Assembly: GCA_018056165.1 (NCBI GenBank)
Contig: JAGPGD010000008.1
Coordinates: 1 to 63,477, forward strand
DNA: 63,477 nucleotides
Origin: Paludibacteraceae bacterium
Lineage (GTDB): Bacteria; Bacteroidota; Bacteroidia; Bacteroidales; Paludibacteraceae
Direction: 5' to 3'
Shown here: positions 1 through 8,640 of the stretch, piece after piece
Layout: every line of letters starts with the position of its first letter
Position numbering within the stretch: position 1 is the first letter of the stretch
The notes under the pieces: generated by a model
Told to the model about the DNA's origin: nothing
Database searches by the model: none
The model's input: the letters and a program-made list of their open reading frames with translations, nothing else
Translations under genes and position numbers: made by a program

Positions 1-1
1 T

Positions 2-3000
2 TATTGCATTCCGTGGGCTAACAGCGGTACTGCGATTGGGAGCGAATGGCGTGCTAACATGGAATGTCCTTCGGGGGTTTTATCGGGATCGAATGTTATG
101 TTTTATATCAATCAATCTTATGGTGGATCTTTAGGCGTAACGAATAATTCCAGTGCTACTTGTATTTCAACAACCAATCCAAAGGCAGCATTGGATAATT
201 GGAATGCTTATCTTACAATGGCTAATAATAATGTTCCTTCTACGTTGTCGGTTACAAATAATTGTGGTGGTTGGGTAGGCACAGGTGCTTTTGAAAATCA
301 AACACCTGCTAATGCGGCAGGTGCTTATTATAAGACAGGCAGTTCAAATCAAAAGGTTTCAGCTACTTCTCTTTCTGTACAAGCAAGTAGCACGACCATT
401 ACCTATGGTACCTCTTCCATCACCTTAACTGCAACAACAGGTGGCACCTCTTCTTCTTATGGTAGAAATATTTATGTTCAGTATTATATAGATAATGGCA
501 CTACTGCTTCTGCAACATCGAACAGAATCACATCCACTTCTACAGAAACCACTTTATCAACCTCCTCTTTATCGGTTGGTACTCATACGATAAAACCCGT
601 TTTGACCGACAGACTTGTATCTGTTTTGGGAAGTTCTATTACCCTTACTGTAACTGGAGAAGTTTCCACTCCTACCACCCCCTCTTCCAGCTTGAGTTTT
701 TCAAATGTTACTCCTAATCAGATGACATTGAGTTGGACCAACGGCAATGGTGCTTACCGCATTGTGGTGGCAAAAAGCGGTTCTGCGCCTACCGGTACGC
801 CTTCGGACGGGAGCAGTTATACTGCCAATGCAGCTTATGGTACCTCTGAAACGGAATTGGGTAATGGTTATGTAGTTTACAATGGAAGTAGCAATACAGT
901 TACGGTAACCGGGCTTTCACCGAGTACTACTTATTATTTTGCCATTTATGAATACAATGGAAGCGGTTCCTCAACGAAATATTTGACTTCTTCTTATTTA
1001 TCAGGGAGTCAATCTACTACGTCTGTTAATGAAATTACTGTAAAATTTAAAATGCCTACAGAAAACTGGACTACTGCCAATGGCGTATATCTTTATGCAT
1101 GGGATAGCGATCATCCTAAGGGATTTGTCACATGGCCGGGCGTAGCTATGGAATCCATTGGAAGTAACTGGTATACCAAGACTTTTACTTTTACAAATGA
1201 AACGGTAGATATTATTTTTAATGACAACAACAGTGGTCATCAAACCGTTGATATCACCGGAGTTAATTCCAGTACCTGTTATGAAGGTGATACATGGACT
1301 GGTAATGGTGGTAAATGGACTGTAAAATCAGTTACTTGTCCAGGAGAAACTGCCACTCCTACCACTGCAGCTTCCAATTTGAGTTTTTCGAGTGTTAAAC
1401 CTACAAAAATGACGTTAAGTTGGACCAGCGGCAATGGTGCCAACCGTATTGTGGTGGCCAAAGCCGGTTCGGCACCTACAAGTGCGCCTTCGGATGGCAG
1501 CAGCTATACCGCCAATGCAGCCTATGGAACATCGGGAACAGAATTGGGCGATGGTTATGTAGTTTATAATGGAAGCAGCAATACATTTACAGTAACCGGC
1601 CTTTCTCCGAGCACTACGTATTATTTTAAGATTTATGAATACAATGGTACAGGAACCGCTACAAAATATCTGACTTCTTCCTATTTATCGGGCAATCAGA
1701 CTACGTCAGAAGAAAAGGAATATCACACGATCACCATTGATGGAAACACAGGTGACTGGTATTCCAACGAAAAAATTTCTACGGAACACGGGAGTTTATA
1801 TACGGCATGGGATTCTACTTATTTGTATATCGGGTTTTCCTCCGGTGCATTTAATGATGCGGACAGAATCAATATAGGTATTGACACTAATCCTGGTACA
1901 AACGATGTATCCGGATCCAGTTCTGTTGGAACTTTTGCTGGGCAGACCTTTGCCGGCTATCTGACACCGGAATACGTTGTACAATCTACCGCCACTAATA
2001 ATCTTAAAGTATTCGCAAGAAACGGAACAGGTTGGAGTAGCGGAACAGATATTTATTCAAGTGGTGCGAATCTGTGGAGGAGTGGAGGTACTGCCGAAAT
2101 CAGAATTCCAAGATCAAATATTGGACTTTCCACCACTACCAATTCCTTTGCTTTGTTTGTCTGGTTTTCTAATTCATCGGATACACCTTATGCCGCTTTT
2201 GGTGCTGAAAACACTGATAACGGTGGCCGTATGCGGCAGGCTTTTGTTCTTCCTAATTCAGGGGACAATGTAAAAGTTACCGACATTGTAAAATCGGATT
2301 ACAACAACAGCGACAACCACACTTTCTCCTCAACGACTATAAACAATATTTATTTATCCTATGCAACGTTGACCTTAAATAATGATGTAACTGTTTCTGG
2401 CAAGGTAGTATTGGGAGGCGGAACCTTATCCGATAATGGTAAAAAACTTACTGTTACCGGAACATTGCAATTGGATGATAATACTACTTTTTCGCTGGGA
2501 TCGGGAGATCATACACATACTTTTGCCAATAGCAGTTCAACGACCTGGGCATCTGGGAAAACACTTACTATCTCAGGCTGGTCTGGAACGGAAGGAAGTT
2601 CGGGAACTGCCGGAAAAATAAAAGTAGGAACAGACAATACCGGCTTATCAAGCACCCAATTGGCAATGATAACATTTAGTGGTCATAGCAATGGAACAAC
2701 CATTCTGAGTACGGGAGAAATAGTCCCTGCAGGAGCCAATTATTATTTCCGTTCAAAAAACAGTTTCGGTACATGGGGAACAGCTTCCGACTGGGAATAT
2801 TCTACCGATAATCAGAACTGGAGTGCATCCAGTATTGTACCTGGAGCCAATGCATTGGGTATCACCATTCAATCCGGACAAACCATGAAGATTGCATCGG
2901 CAGTAAACATTTCGGCAGGCAAGTTGACCGTAAACGGTACGCTGCAAGTAGAAAATGGCGGTTCCATTGATAATGCTCCTATTTATGCTTCCGGGTCAAC

Positions 3001-5341
3001 CTTAATTTTTAATCCCGAAAGTGGCAATACCATAGGGGTTGGCAAATTCTGGACGGAAAACGCCCAGTCCGGAGCCGGTTATCCATATAATGTAACGGTC
3101 GCTTCCGGTAAACTTTCGTTGGATGAAATTGACAGTCATGATGAACATTTGTTTATGGCGAATAATTTGAATGTTGCTTCGGGTGCAGAACTCTATCTGG
3201 GTATGAAAGATACTGATGAACCCTGGAACCAGAAAGGCTTAACGGTTGGTGGCGATATTACCAATGCGGGAACTATTACCATGAGCAATGATTGTCATCA
3301 GGCGCTGGCATGCGACGATTTTACCAATACCGGACAAACTACTCTTTCTCCTCAATCAGTGGGAGGTGACTTGTATATTACAGGTAACTTTTATAACAAC
3401 GGTTCATCCGCATCCACAGTGAATATTAACGGACGCGCTTTGATTCTGACAGGAGACAAAGATCAAACCATTGGGGGCTCAGCCACAGGAACGTACGAAA
3501 TAGATTATCTTATTATCGGGAAATCAGGTGGGACAGTAACCGTTGAGCATGATTTGCTTTGCGATGGCGAAGGAAACGGAAATAGTGGTGGCGGAGCGAT
3601 CACGGTAGAAGGAGCTATTCTGGATATTAGTGGAAGGACGGTACAGATAGCAAGAAATTCTGCCAATTTTTATTCAACCATTACCACCAAAGAAACCGGC
3701 TTTATTCGAACCAATGCCTCAACAAAATTATATATTTTAGGGGATGAATCGACTTTAAATACTGGGAAATTGAGTTTTGACCAGACTACGCCGGGCACGA
3801 CCAATGTCATTGGTGTCTTGCGGTTGAATCGTTCCAATGCACAGGCGGAAGTAGATGTAGCAAATAATTTTATCGTAGCCGATTCACTGAAAATTGAGCA
3901 GGGAAAACTAAAGTCTTCAGCCGATATTCAGTTAAAGGCGGGTGCTGTAGGTTTTTTGTCTTCTACCCATTCAACTGCTGCTCTGGAACTGAACCGGATG
4001 ATATTTGGCAAAACTTCCACTGCTGCGGCTGAATTTTACAAAAACAGTCGTAATTTGACGATAAATAGCGGAGTTAGAACAAAAGTTACGTTCGACCAGA
4101 CGGCAAAATGGCATTTTATAGCTTTTCCTTATTCAGTAACAAGTGTGAAGAAAAGCGATGGAACAACCGCTGCTGTTTTGGGAACCGATTACAGTCTGGG
4201 TTGGTATGATGCAGCCACCCGCGCAACCAACAAATCAGGCTGGAAAAGCAGTACCGATAACCCTATGACTGCAGGGAAGGGTTATATTATCAACAAAAAA
4301 TCGTCTTTGGAAGATTTATATTTTGATAATTCATCAGTAACCGGTTCAGACAATATGTTTAGCTCGAGTGCGAATGTATCCATTACCTATACAACAGGTT
4401 CTCCTTATGCTCCTTGTAATTTTGGCTGGAATTTTGTGGCGCATCCGCTGTCAGCAAAAGCCACTCCGAGCCTAACCGATGGAGAATTTGCTTACAATTA
4501 TAATCCTGCAAATGATACTTACAAGTTATGGTATTATCAATACAATCCGGGCTATACTTATGGTGCCAGTGGCATAAAACCTTTCGAGGCATATTTTATT
4601 AAGGCGGCTTCAGCATCTAATTTGAATGTATCTTATTCATTGTCTTCTCCACAAGGAGTACGTCGCAGAGCGGATGCCCAACCCGAAGATGTGGTACAGC
4701 TCAATTTGTCTGCCAATGGTACGAATTATGAAACGCTGGTACGCATGTTGCCGCAGGCAACAGCCGGGTACGATGAACTTTACGATGCTCCCTATTCTGA
4801 ACCAATGAATGCTACTACTCCCCGAATTTATACGTTGAGTAGCGGAAGCAATTATGCACTGACACTGAATACGGTTCCGGAAGAAACAACTGTACCTGTT
4901 TACGTAAAAGTGCCGGAAACAGGAGATTATTCTTTTAATTGGACCACACAGTTAACCAATTTACCAGTAACCCTTACCGACCAACAAACCGGTGAAACGG
5001 TGGATTTGTCAACGAAAACGGAATATGTTTTTCAAACTTCTACCACCGAAATAAAGAATCGCTTTTACCTGAATGTTCCCAAAAGAGTAATTACCGAAAA
5101 TGTGAATATTGAGAACACGGATCATTTCCTTAGAATTTATCCACTGGGAGGTAATATTGAAATTAATGGGTTAAAAGGAACTTCGCAAATTTATTTAGCC
5201 GACATGGCCGGTCATATTTTGCAGGCAAAAACAACGGGTGATGTTCACTGTATGCTGAATGTTCCGGTGGCAGGCATCTATATCCTGATCATAAAAGACG
5301 AACAACATCCCTATTTCCGCACAAAAATGATGGTTTGGTAA
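2..5341 (+). CDS. Giant T9SS-secreted surface protein with Fn3 and CBM26 modules (5' partial)
   Basis: The frame is open to the left edge, so the true start lies outside the window; the first ATG at 59 is internal. About 1,779 codons are visible. Numbering from that Met: residues 1-110 are unassigned; 202-320 and 432-550 are two nearly identical fibronectin type III domains; 323-430 is a starch-binding CBM26-like domain (aromatic YLYAWD, then WPG, then a Gln-rich end); 555-744 resembles a CBM9/DOMON-type beta-sandwich (DGNTGDWY start); about 745-1670 is repetitive beta-rich adhesin-like sequence; the last ~85 residues are a T9SS sorting domain (GIYILIIKDE, basic tail). A surface protein binding alpha-glucan is inferred from CBM26 and the amylase neighbours. 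The catalytic domain, if any, is upstream and unseen. Confidence 0.75.
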   Translation, partial: YCIPWANSGTAIGSEWRANMECPSGVLSGSNVMFYINQSYGGSLGVTNNSSATCISTTNPKAALDNWNAYLTMANNNVPSTLSVTNNCGGWVGTGAFENQTPANAAGAYYKTGSSNQKVSATSLSVQASSTTITYGTSSITLTATTGGTSSSYGRNIYVQYYIDNGTTASATSNRITSTSTETTLSTSSLSVGTHTIKPVLTDRLVSVLGSSITLTVTGEVSTPTTPSSSLSFSNVTPNQMTLSWTNGNGAYRIVVAKSGSAPTGTPSDGSSYTANAAYGTSETELGNGYVVYNGSSNTVTVTGLSPSTTYYFAIYEYNGSGSSTKYLTSSYLSGSQSTTSVNEITVKFKMPTENWTTANGVYLYAWDSDHPKGFVTWPGVAMESIGSNWYTKTFTFTNETVDIIFNDNNSGHQTVDITGVNSSTCYEGDTWTGNGGKWTVKSVTCPGETATPTTAASNLSFSSVKPTKMTLSWTSGNGANRIVVAKAGSAPTSAPSDGSSYTANAAYGTSGTELGDGYVVYNGSSNTFTVTGLSPSTTYYFKIYEYNGTGTATKYLTSSYLSGNQTTSEEKEYHTITIDGNTGDWYSNEKISTEHGSLYTAWDSTYLYIGFSSGAFNDADRINIGIDTNPGTNDVSGSSSVGTFAGQTFAGYLTPEYVVQSTATNNLKVFARNGTGWSSGTDIYSSGANLWRSGGTAEIRIPRSNIGLSTTTNSFALFVWFSNSSDTPYAAFGAENTDNGGRMRQAFVLPNSGDNVKVTDIVKSDYNNSDNHTFSSTTINNIYLSYATLTLNNDVTVSGKVVLGGGTLSDNGKKLTVTGTLQLDDNTTFSLGSGDHTHTFANSSSTTWASGKTLTISGWSGTEGSSGTAGKIKVGTDNTGLSSTQLAMITFSGHSNGTTILSTGEIVPAGANYYFRSKNSFGTWGTASDWEYSTDNQNWSASSIVPGANALGITIQSGQTMKIASAVNISAGKLTVNGTLQVENGGSIDNAPIYASGSTLIFNPESGNTIGVGKFWTENAQSGAGYPYNVTVASGKLSLDEIDSHDEHLFMANNLNVASGAELYLGMKDTDEPWNQKGLTVGGDITNAGTITMSNDCHQALACDDFTNTGQTTLSPQSVGGDLYITGNFYNNGSSASTVNINGRALILTGDKDQTIGGSATGTYEIDYLIIGKSGGTVTVEHDLLCDGEGNGNSGGGAITVEGAILDISGRTVQIARNSANFYSTITTKETGFIRTNASTKLYILGDESTLNTGKLSFDQTTPGTTNVIGVLRLNRSNAQAEVDVANNFIVADSLKIEQGKLKSSADIQLKAGAVGFLSSTHSTAALELNRMIFGKTSTAAAEFYKNSRNLTINSGVRTKVTFDQTAKWHFIAFPYSVTSVKKSDGTTAAVLGTDYSLGWYDAATRATNKSGWKSSTDNPMTAGKGYIINKKSSLEDLYFDNSSVTGSDNMFSSSANVSITYTTGSPYAPCNFGWNFVAHPLSAKATPSLTDGEFAYNYNPANDTYKLWYYQYNPGYTYGASGIKPFEAYFIKAASASNLNVSYSLSSPQGVRRRADAQPEDVVQLNLSANGTNYETLVRMLPQATAGYDELYDAPYSEPMNATTPRIYTLSSGSNYALTLNTVPEETTVPVYVKVPETGDYSFNWTTQLTNLPVTLTDQQTGETVDLSTKTEYVFQTSTTEIKNRFYLNVPKRVITENVNIENTDHFLRIYPLGGNIEINGLKGTSQIYLADMAGHILQAKTTGDVHCMLNVPVAGIYILIIKDEQHPYFRTKMMVW

Positions 5342-5417
5342 GAAAAACAGGTTGTTTTGAAGTTTAAAAGCATTTGATAAAGTTTTCGGTATTTATATTA
5401 TTGACGAATTATGAAAG

Positions 5418-5448
5418 GGCGCAGATTTCCGTCTGTGCCTTGTTTTTT
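5418..5448 (+). terminator. Intrinsic terminator after the giant surface protein
   Basis: An 8-bp stem (GGCGCAGA with TCTGTGCC, one G-T wobble) and a 6-nt loop are followed by TTGTTTTTT, about 75 nt after the stop codon. This separates the gene from the amylases. Confidence 0.7.
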
Positions 5449-5746
5449 ATGGTCTTGTATTTGTCTTGTTTCAATCTGAGTTCGGTATATGAATAATTTT
5501 AAGCAATTATCAATAAACTAATAAGGTTGATAAAAAGAAAGCATTCACATGTTACTAAGGTTTGTTGTATCTGAATAAGATCTTTTTTTCCAAAAAACGA
5601 ACCTTATTTTTTTAAATAAAACTTTGGTAACGACAATCTACAACAAGAACAAACATTATTACCTTATTAATTATAAAGTTTTTCTAAGTACATGACAAAA
5701 AAATTGTAAAAACATTTATATTCCTTATTTTCAAATATTTAATAAC

Positions 5747-5923
5747 GGGGCTTTGCCCCAAACCCCACTCACTTTTTTGTCTTGAAACAAAAAAGTAAGC
5801 AAAAAAATTCAAGACTGTGCCCACTTCACTCGAAAAACTTACGCTCGAAAAGCTGAAATCGTCCAAACTCACTCCGACGAAATACGTCGGAGCTCAAACA
5901 AGGACGATTTTTAAACGCTTTTC
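5747..5923. repeat. REP-like cluster of hairpins, including a triple nested palindrome
   Basis: Hairpins in order: GGGGC-TTT-GCCCC at 5747-5759; a 10-bp stem ACTTTTTTGT/ACAAAAAAGT at 5771-5780 and 5787-5796; then three concentric stems. The concentric stems are GAAAAGC 5847-5853 with GCTTTTC 5917-5923, AAATCGTCC 5856-5864 with GGACGATTT 5902-5910, and CTCCGACG 5872-5879 with CGTCGGAG 5885-5892. Intergenic placement, GC-rich tips and nested symmetry suggest a dispersed palindromic element or a structured RNA. No coding function is seen. Confidence 0.6.
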
Positions 5924-6216
5924 TCACTTGTTTATCGGCTCACTGGACAAGGTCAACCCTAAAAGCTTGGCTTATATGTACTGTTTTACAGATATATAAA
6001 ACAAATGTTTCAATTTTTGTCATGTACTAAAAAAGTTTTTATATAATTTGAGCATGTCATTGTTATATCAAACTCACGTTTGTTTTAAAATTTTATATTG
6101 GTTTTTTTGTCAAAATGAAGTGTAAAACAAACACTTACTTTCGGTGGTTTCAAACGTTTGCGTAATTTTTTCTTTACTTTTTCTGTGAAAAAGATTTTTT
6201 CTACCTGTACGTTGAC

Positions 6217-6224
6217 TAAATTTG
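6217..6224 (+). promoter_or_regulatory. Candidate -7 box for the first amylase gene
   Basis: TAAATTTG matches the Bacteroidota -7 consensus TAnnTTTG exactly, 42 nt before the ATG. No good TTTG -33 element lies at the expected distance, so this is tentative. Confidence 0.4.
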
Positions 6225-6266
6225 GATGCAAATAATGATTTTACAAATACCCATAACTAATAAACC

Positions 6267-8621
6267 ATGAAAAAATCGTTCTATTTTCTTGTTACTTTTT
6301 TTGTTTTATCTGCATTTTCTGTAAAGTCTCAGGCTCCATCTCAATGTACGGATGTGATGTTGCAGGCTTTTTATTGGAATTCCTATGCCGACTCGAAATG
6401 GACTAACTTGACTTTACAGGCCAATGAATTAGCCGAAAGTTTTGATCTTATCTGGTTACCTCCAAGTGGTAATGCGGGTCCTAGTAGTACAATGGGTTAC
6501 TTACCCATTTATTATTTTAATCAAAATAGTAGTTTTGGAACTCAATCGGAATTGAAAACATTAATTTCTACTTTGAAGAATGCTGGTGCGCGTTGTGTAG
6601 CAGATGTTGTCATTAATCATCGCAATGGCGTAACTAACTGGACTGATTTTCCTTCTGAAACTTATAATGGTGTTACCTATGCCTGGGGAAGTTGGGCAAT
6701 TTGTTGCACAGATGAATGTGTATCACGTGGTTATGAGGCTACTGGTGGTCCAGACGAAGGAGATAACTATGAGGCGGCTAGAGATATTGATCATCGAAAT
6801 CAGACGGTTCAAAATACTATTAAAGCATACCTGCAATTTCTGAAAAATGATATGGGTTATGCCGGCTGGCGTTATGACATGACAAAGGGATTTCCCGGTT
6901 CGTATATTGCCATGTATAATGATGCTGCTGGAGCAGATTTTTCTGTTGGTGAATATTGGGACGGGAATAATAATACATTATGGAATTGGGTTAAAGCTGC
7001 TAATTATAAATCTACGACATTTGATTTTGCTTTTAAATATGCTTTAAATAATTTTGCTAATAGTGGTGGCGATTTCACTAAACTGGTATGGCTTTATAAT
7101 GGGGCAAATCAACCTGCAGGATTAATTTATAATCCTGATTCAAGACGTTATGCCACTACTTTTATAGATAATCATGATACCTATCGTGACAACAACAAAT
7201 ATCAAGGGAATGTACTGGTAGCCAATGCTTTTATGTTGTGTTCACCAGGAGTTCCTTGTGTCTTTTTACCTCACTGGCAACAATATAAAAATGAAATTAA
7301 AGCGATGATTGCTGCCCGTCATTCGGTGGGTGTTAATAGCGAGAGTAGTGTGACGGTTAACCAAGTAACTTCCAATTCGTATGTAGCTACGGTGACAGGT
7401 AAAACTGGTTCATTAATGGTAAAATTAGGTAGCGGAAGTTATTCTATCCCGGCTGATTATAACTTAGCTACATCAGGTACCAATTATGCAATTTATACAA
7501 AAAGCAATTCTACCACTACGCTTAGTGTGACACCTACAGGTGGTTATTATGAAGGTGATGTGACCGTAACATTAACAGCCACGGGCGAAAATGAACCGGT
7601 TTATATTTATTATACATTGGATGGGAGTACTCCTACGATTAATTCCACTAGAGTTTCTTCAGGAAGTACTATAACCATCACACAAAACAAAACAACGTTA
7701 AAAGCAATTGCTATTGACAGTGAAGGGATTGAATCATCCATAGTTTCGTATGTATATTATACGGAGGCACCGACAGGGATTACGGTAAAATTTAAGAAGC
7801 CAGATGAATGGAACACCGTTTATTTTTATGCATGGAATGCCAATTCAACGACTTTACTAGGAGCATGGCCAGGTACACAAGTAACCACAGGAACCGATAA
7901 TTGGTGTTCTTATGTTTTCCCAGACGAAATTACAACACTAAATCTTGTTTTTAGTAATGGAAGTGGCAATCAGACAGTAGATGTGAACAATGTAACAGAC
8001 GATACTTGTTTTGAGACGAATGGAACAAATTCAGATGGGAAATACATTGTTGCTACTGTAGATTGTACAAATGGAGGCGAGAATCCACCTTCATCAGGAG
8101 ATATTGTGTTGCAAGCAGGCGAGCAGGCTATTTTCTTTGAAAAACCTGCAGATTGGGGGAGCAATATTCATGTTTATATTTATGGAACATCAGGTGAAAT
8201 CACAAGTGGATGGCCGGGTGATGCCGCCACAGCTTTAACAGACAATGTGTTTAAGCTTAATTTAACGGGTGAAATTAATAATTGGAAGGTTTTATTTAAC
8301 GATGGGGGAAGTCATCAAACCCCTGGAGCAGGTCAGCCAGGTTTTGACGTTGTAAATGGAGGTTATTATAAAGCCACAGGATTAAATCATGTAGTTTCAG
8401 TAAGCAGTGCTACACCTACAATTGCTAAAGAGTTGCCTTTGAAATTTTACAGTAAGGATAATGCTTTATATGTTTATAGCGAAATCGAAGGTAATTATCC
8501 TCTGTATAGTATTAATGGGGTATTAATTTGTAATCTTAACATAAAACAAGGACAAAATGCTTTTTGTAACATTCCAAAAGGAGTATATGTAATTAATCAC
8601 CAAAAAGTGGTAATATACTAA
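6267..8621 (+). CDS. Secreted GH13 alpha-amylase with CBM26 modules and T9SS sorting domain
   Basis: Endo-acting hydrolase of alpha-1,4-glucan, exported across both membranes. Residues 1-23 are a signal peptide. The GH13 barrel spans about 25-400 with all four signature regions: DVVINH from 113, GWRYDM with nucleophile Asp204, GEYWD with acid/base Glu229, and FIDNHD with Asp304. The start (MLQAFYWNSY) and overall spacing resemble plant-type GH13 enzymes. A CCTDEC cysteine cluster sits in the B-domain region. Then follow a chitobiase-like beta-sandwich (415-500), a CBM26 (503-603), a second CBM26-like module (614-712) and a sorting domain (716-784). The gene lies 19 nt before the next amylase, so the two are probably co-transcribed. 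The C-terminal modules are nearly identical in DNA to those of the GH57 gene downstream. Confidence 0.92.
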   Translation: MKKSFYFLVTFFVLSAFSVKSQAPSQCTDVMLQAFYWNSYADSKWTNLTLQANELAESFDLIWLPPSGNAGPSSTMGYLPIYYFNQNSSFGTQSELKTLISTLKNAGARCVADVVINHRNGVTNWTDFPSETYNGVTYAWGSWAICCTDECVSRGYEATGGPDEGDNYEAARDIDHRNQTVQNTIKAYLQFLKNDMGYAGWRYDMTKGFPGSYIAMYNDAAGADFSVGEYWDGNNNTLWNWVKAANYKSTTFDFAFKYALNNFANSGGDFTKLVWLYNGANQPAGLIYNPDSRRYATTFIDNHDTYRDNNKYQGNVLVANAFMLCSPGVPCVFLPHWQQYKNEIKAMIAARHSVGVNSESSVTVNQVTSNSYVATVTGKTGSLMVKLGSGSYSIPADYNLATSGTNYAIYTKSNSTTTLSVTPTGGYYEGDVTVTLTATGENEPVYIYYTLDGSTPTINSTRVSSGSTITITQNKTTLKAIAIDSEGIESSIVSYVYYTEAPTGITVKFKKPDEWNTVYFYAWNANSTTLLGAWPGTQVTTGTDNWCSYVFPDEITTLNLVFSNGSGNQTVDVNNVTDDTCFETNGTNSDGKYIVATVDCTNGGENPPSSGDIVLQAGEQAIFFEKPADWGSNIHVYIYGTSGEITSGWPGDAATALTDNVFKLNLTGEINNWKVLFNDGGSHQTPGAGQPGFDVVNGGYYKATGLNHVVSVSSATPTIAKELPLKFYSKDNALYVYSEIEGNYPLYSINGVLICNLNIKQGQNAFCNIPKGVYVINHQKVVIY

Positions 8622-8640
8622 ATCATCAGTTCAAATAATA

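Larger units (their letters stand above)
5342..6266. other. Gene-free 925-bp region with palindromes
   Basis: No credible gene is seen. It holds the terminator at 5418-5448, weak inverted repeats between 5517 and 5672, and palindromic sequence at 5747-5923 (separate entry). It ends in the amylase promoter region, where TAAATTTG at 6217-6224 is an exact -7 box. Short ORFs here fall inside the palindromes and have no recognisable product. Confidence 0.6.

Noticed and set aside
1..390. Phospholipase C-like assignment for the start of the giant surface protein
   Set aside because: The MFYINQSYGGSLGV stretch slightly resembles the end of PI-PLC-type domains, but no catalytic motif lies in the window.
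5817..5999. 60-codon ORF (+) and 62-codon ORF 5684-5872 (-)
   Set aside because: Both run through the nested palindromes; similar ORFs arise from repeats of this kind. No start signals or product.
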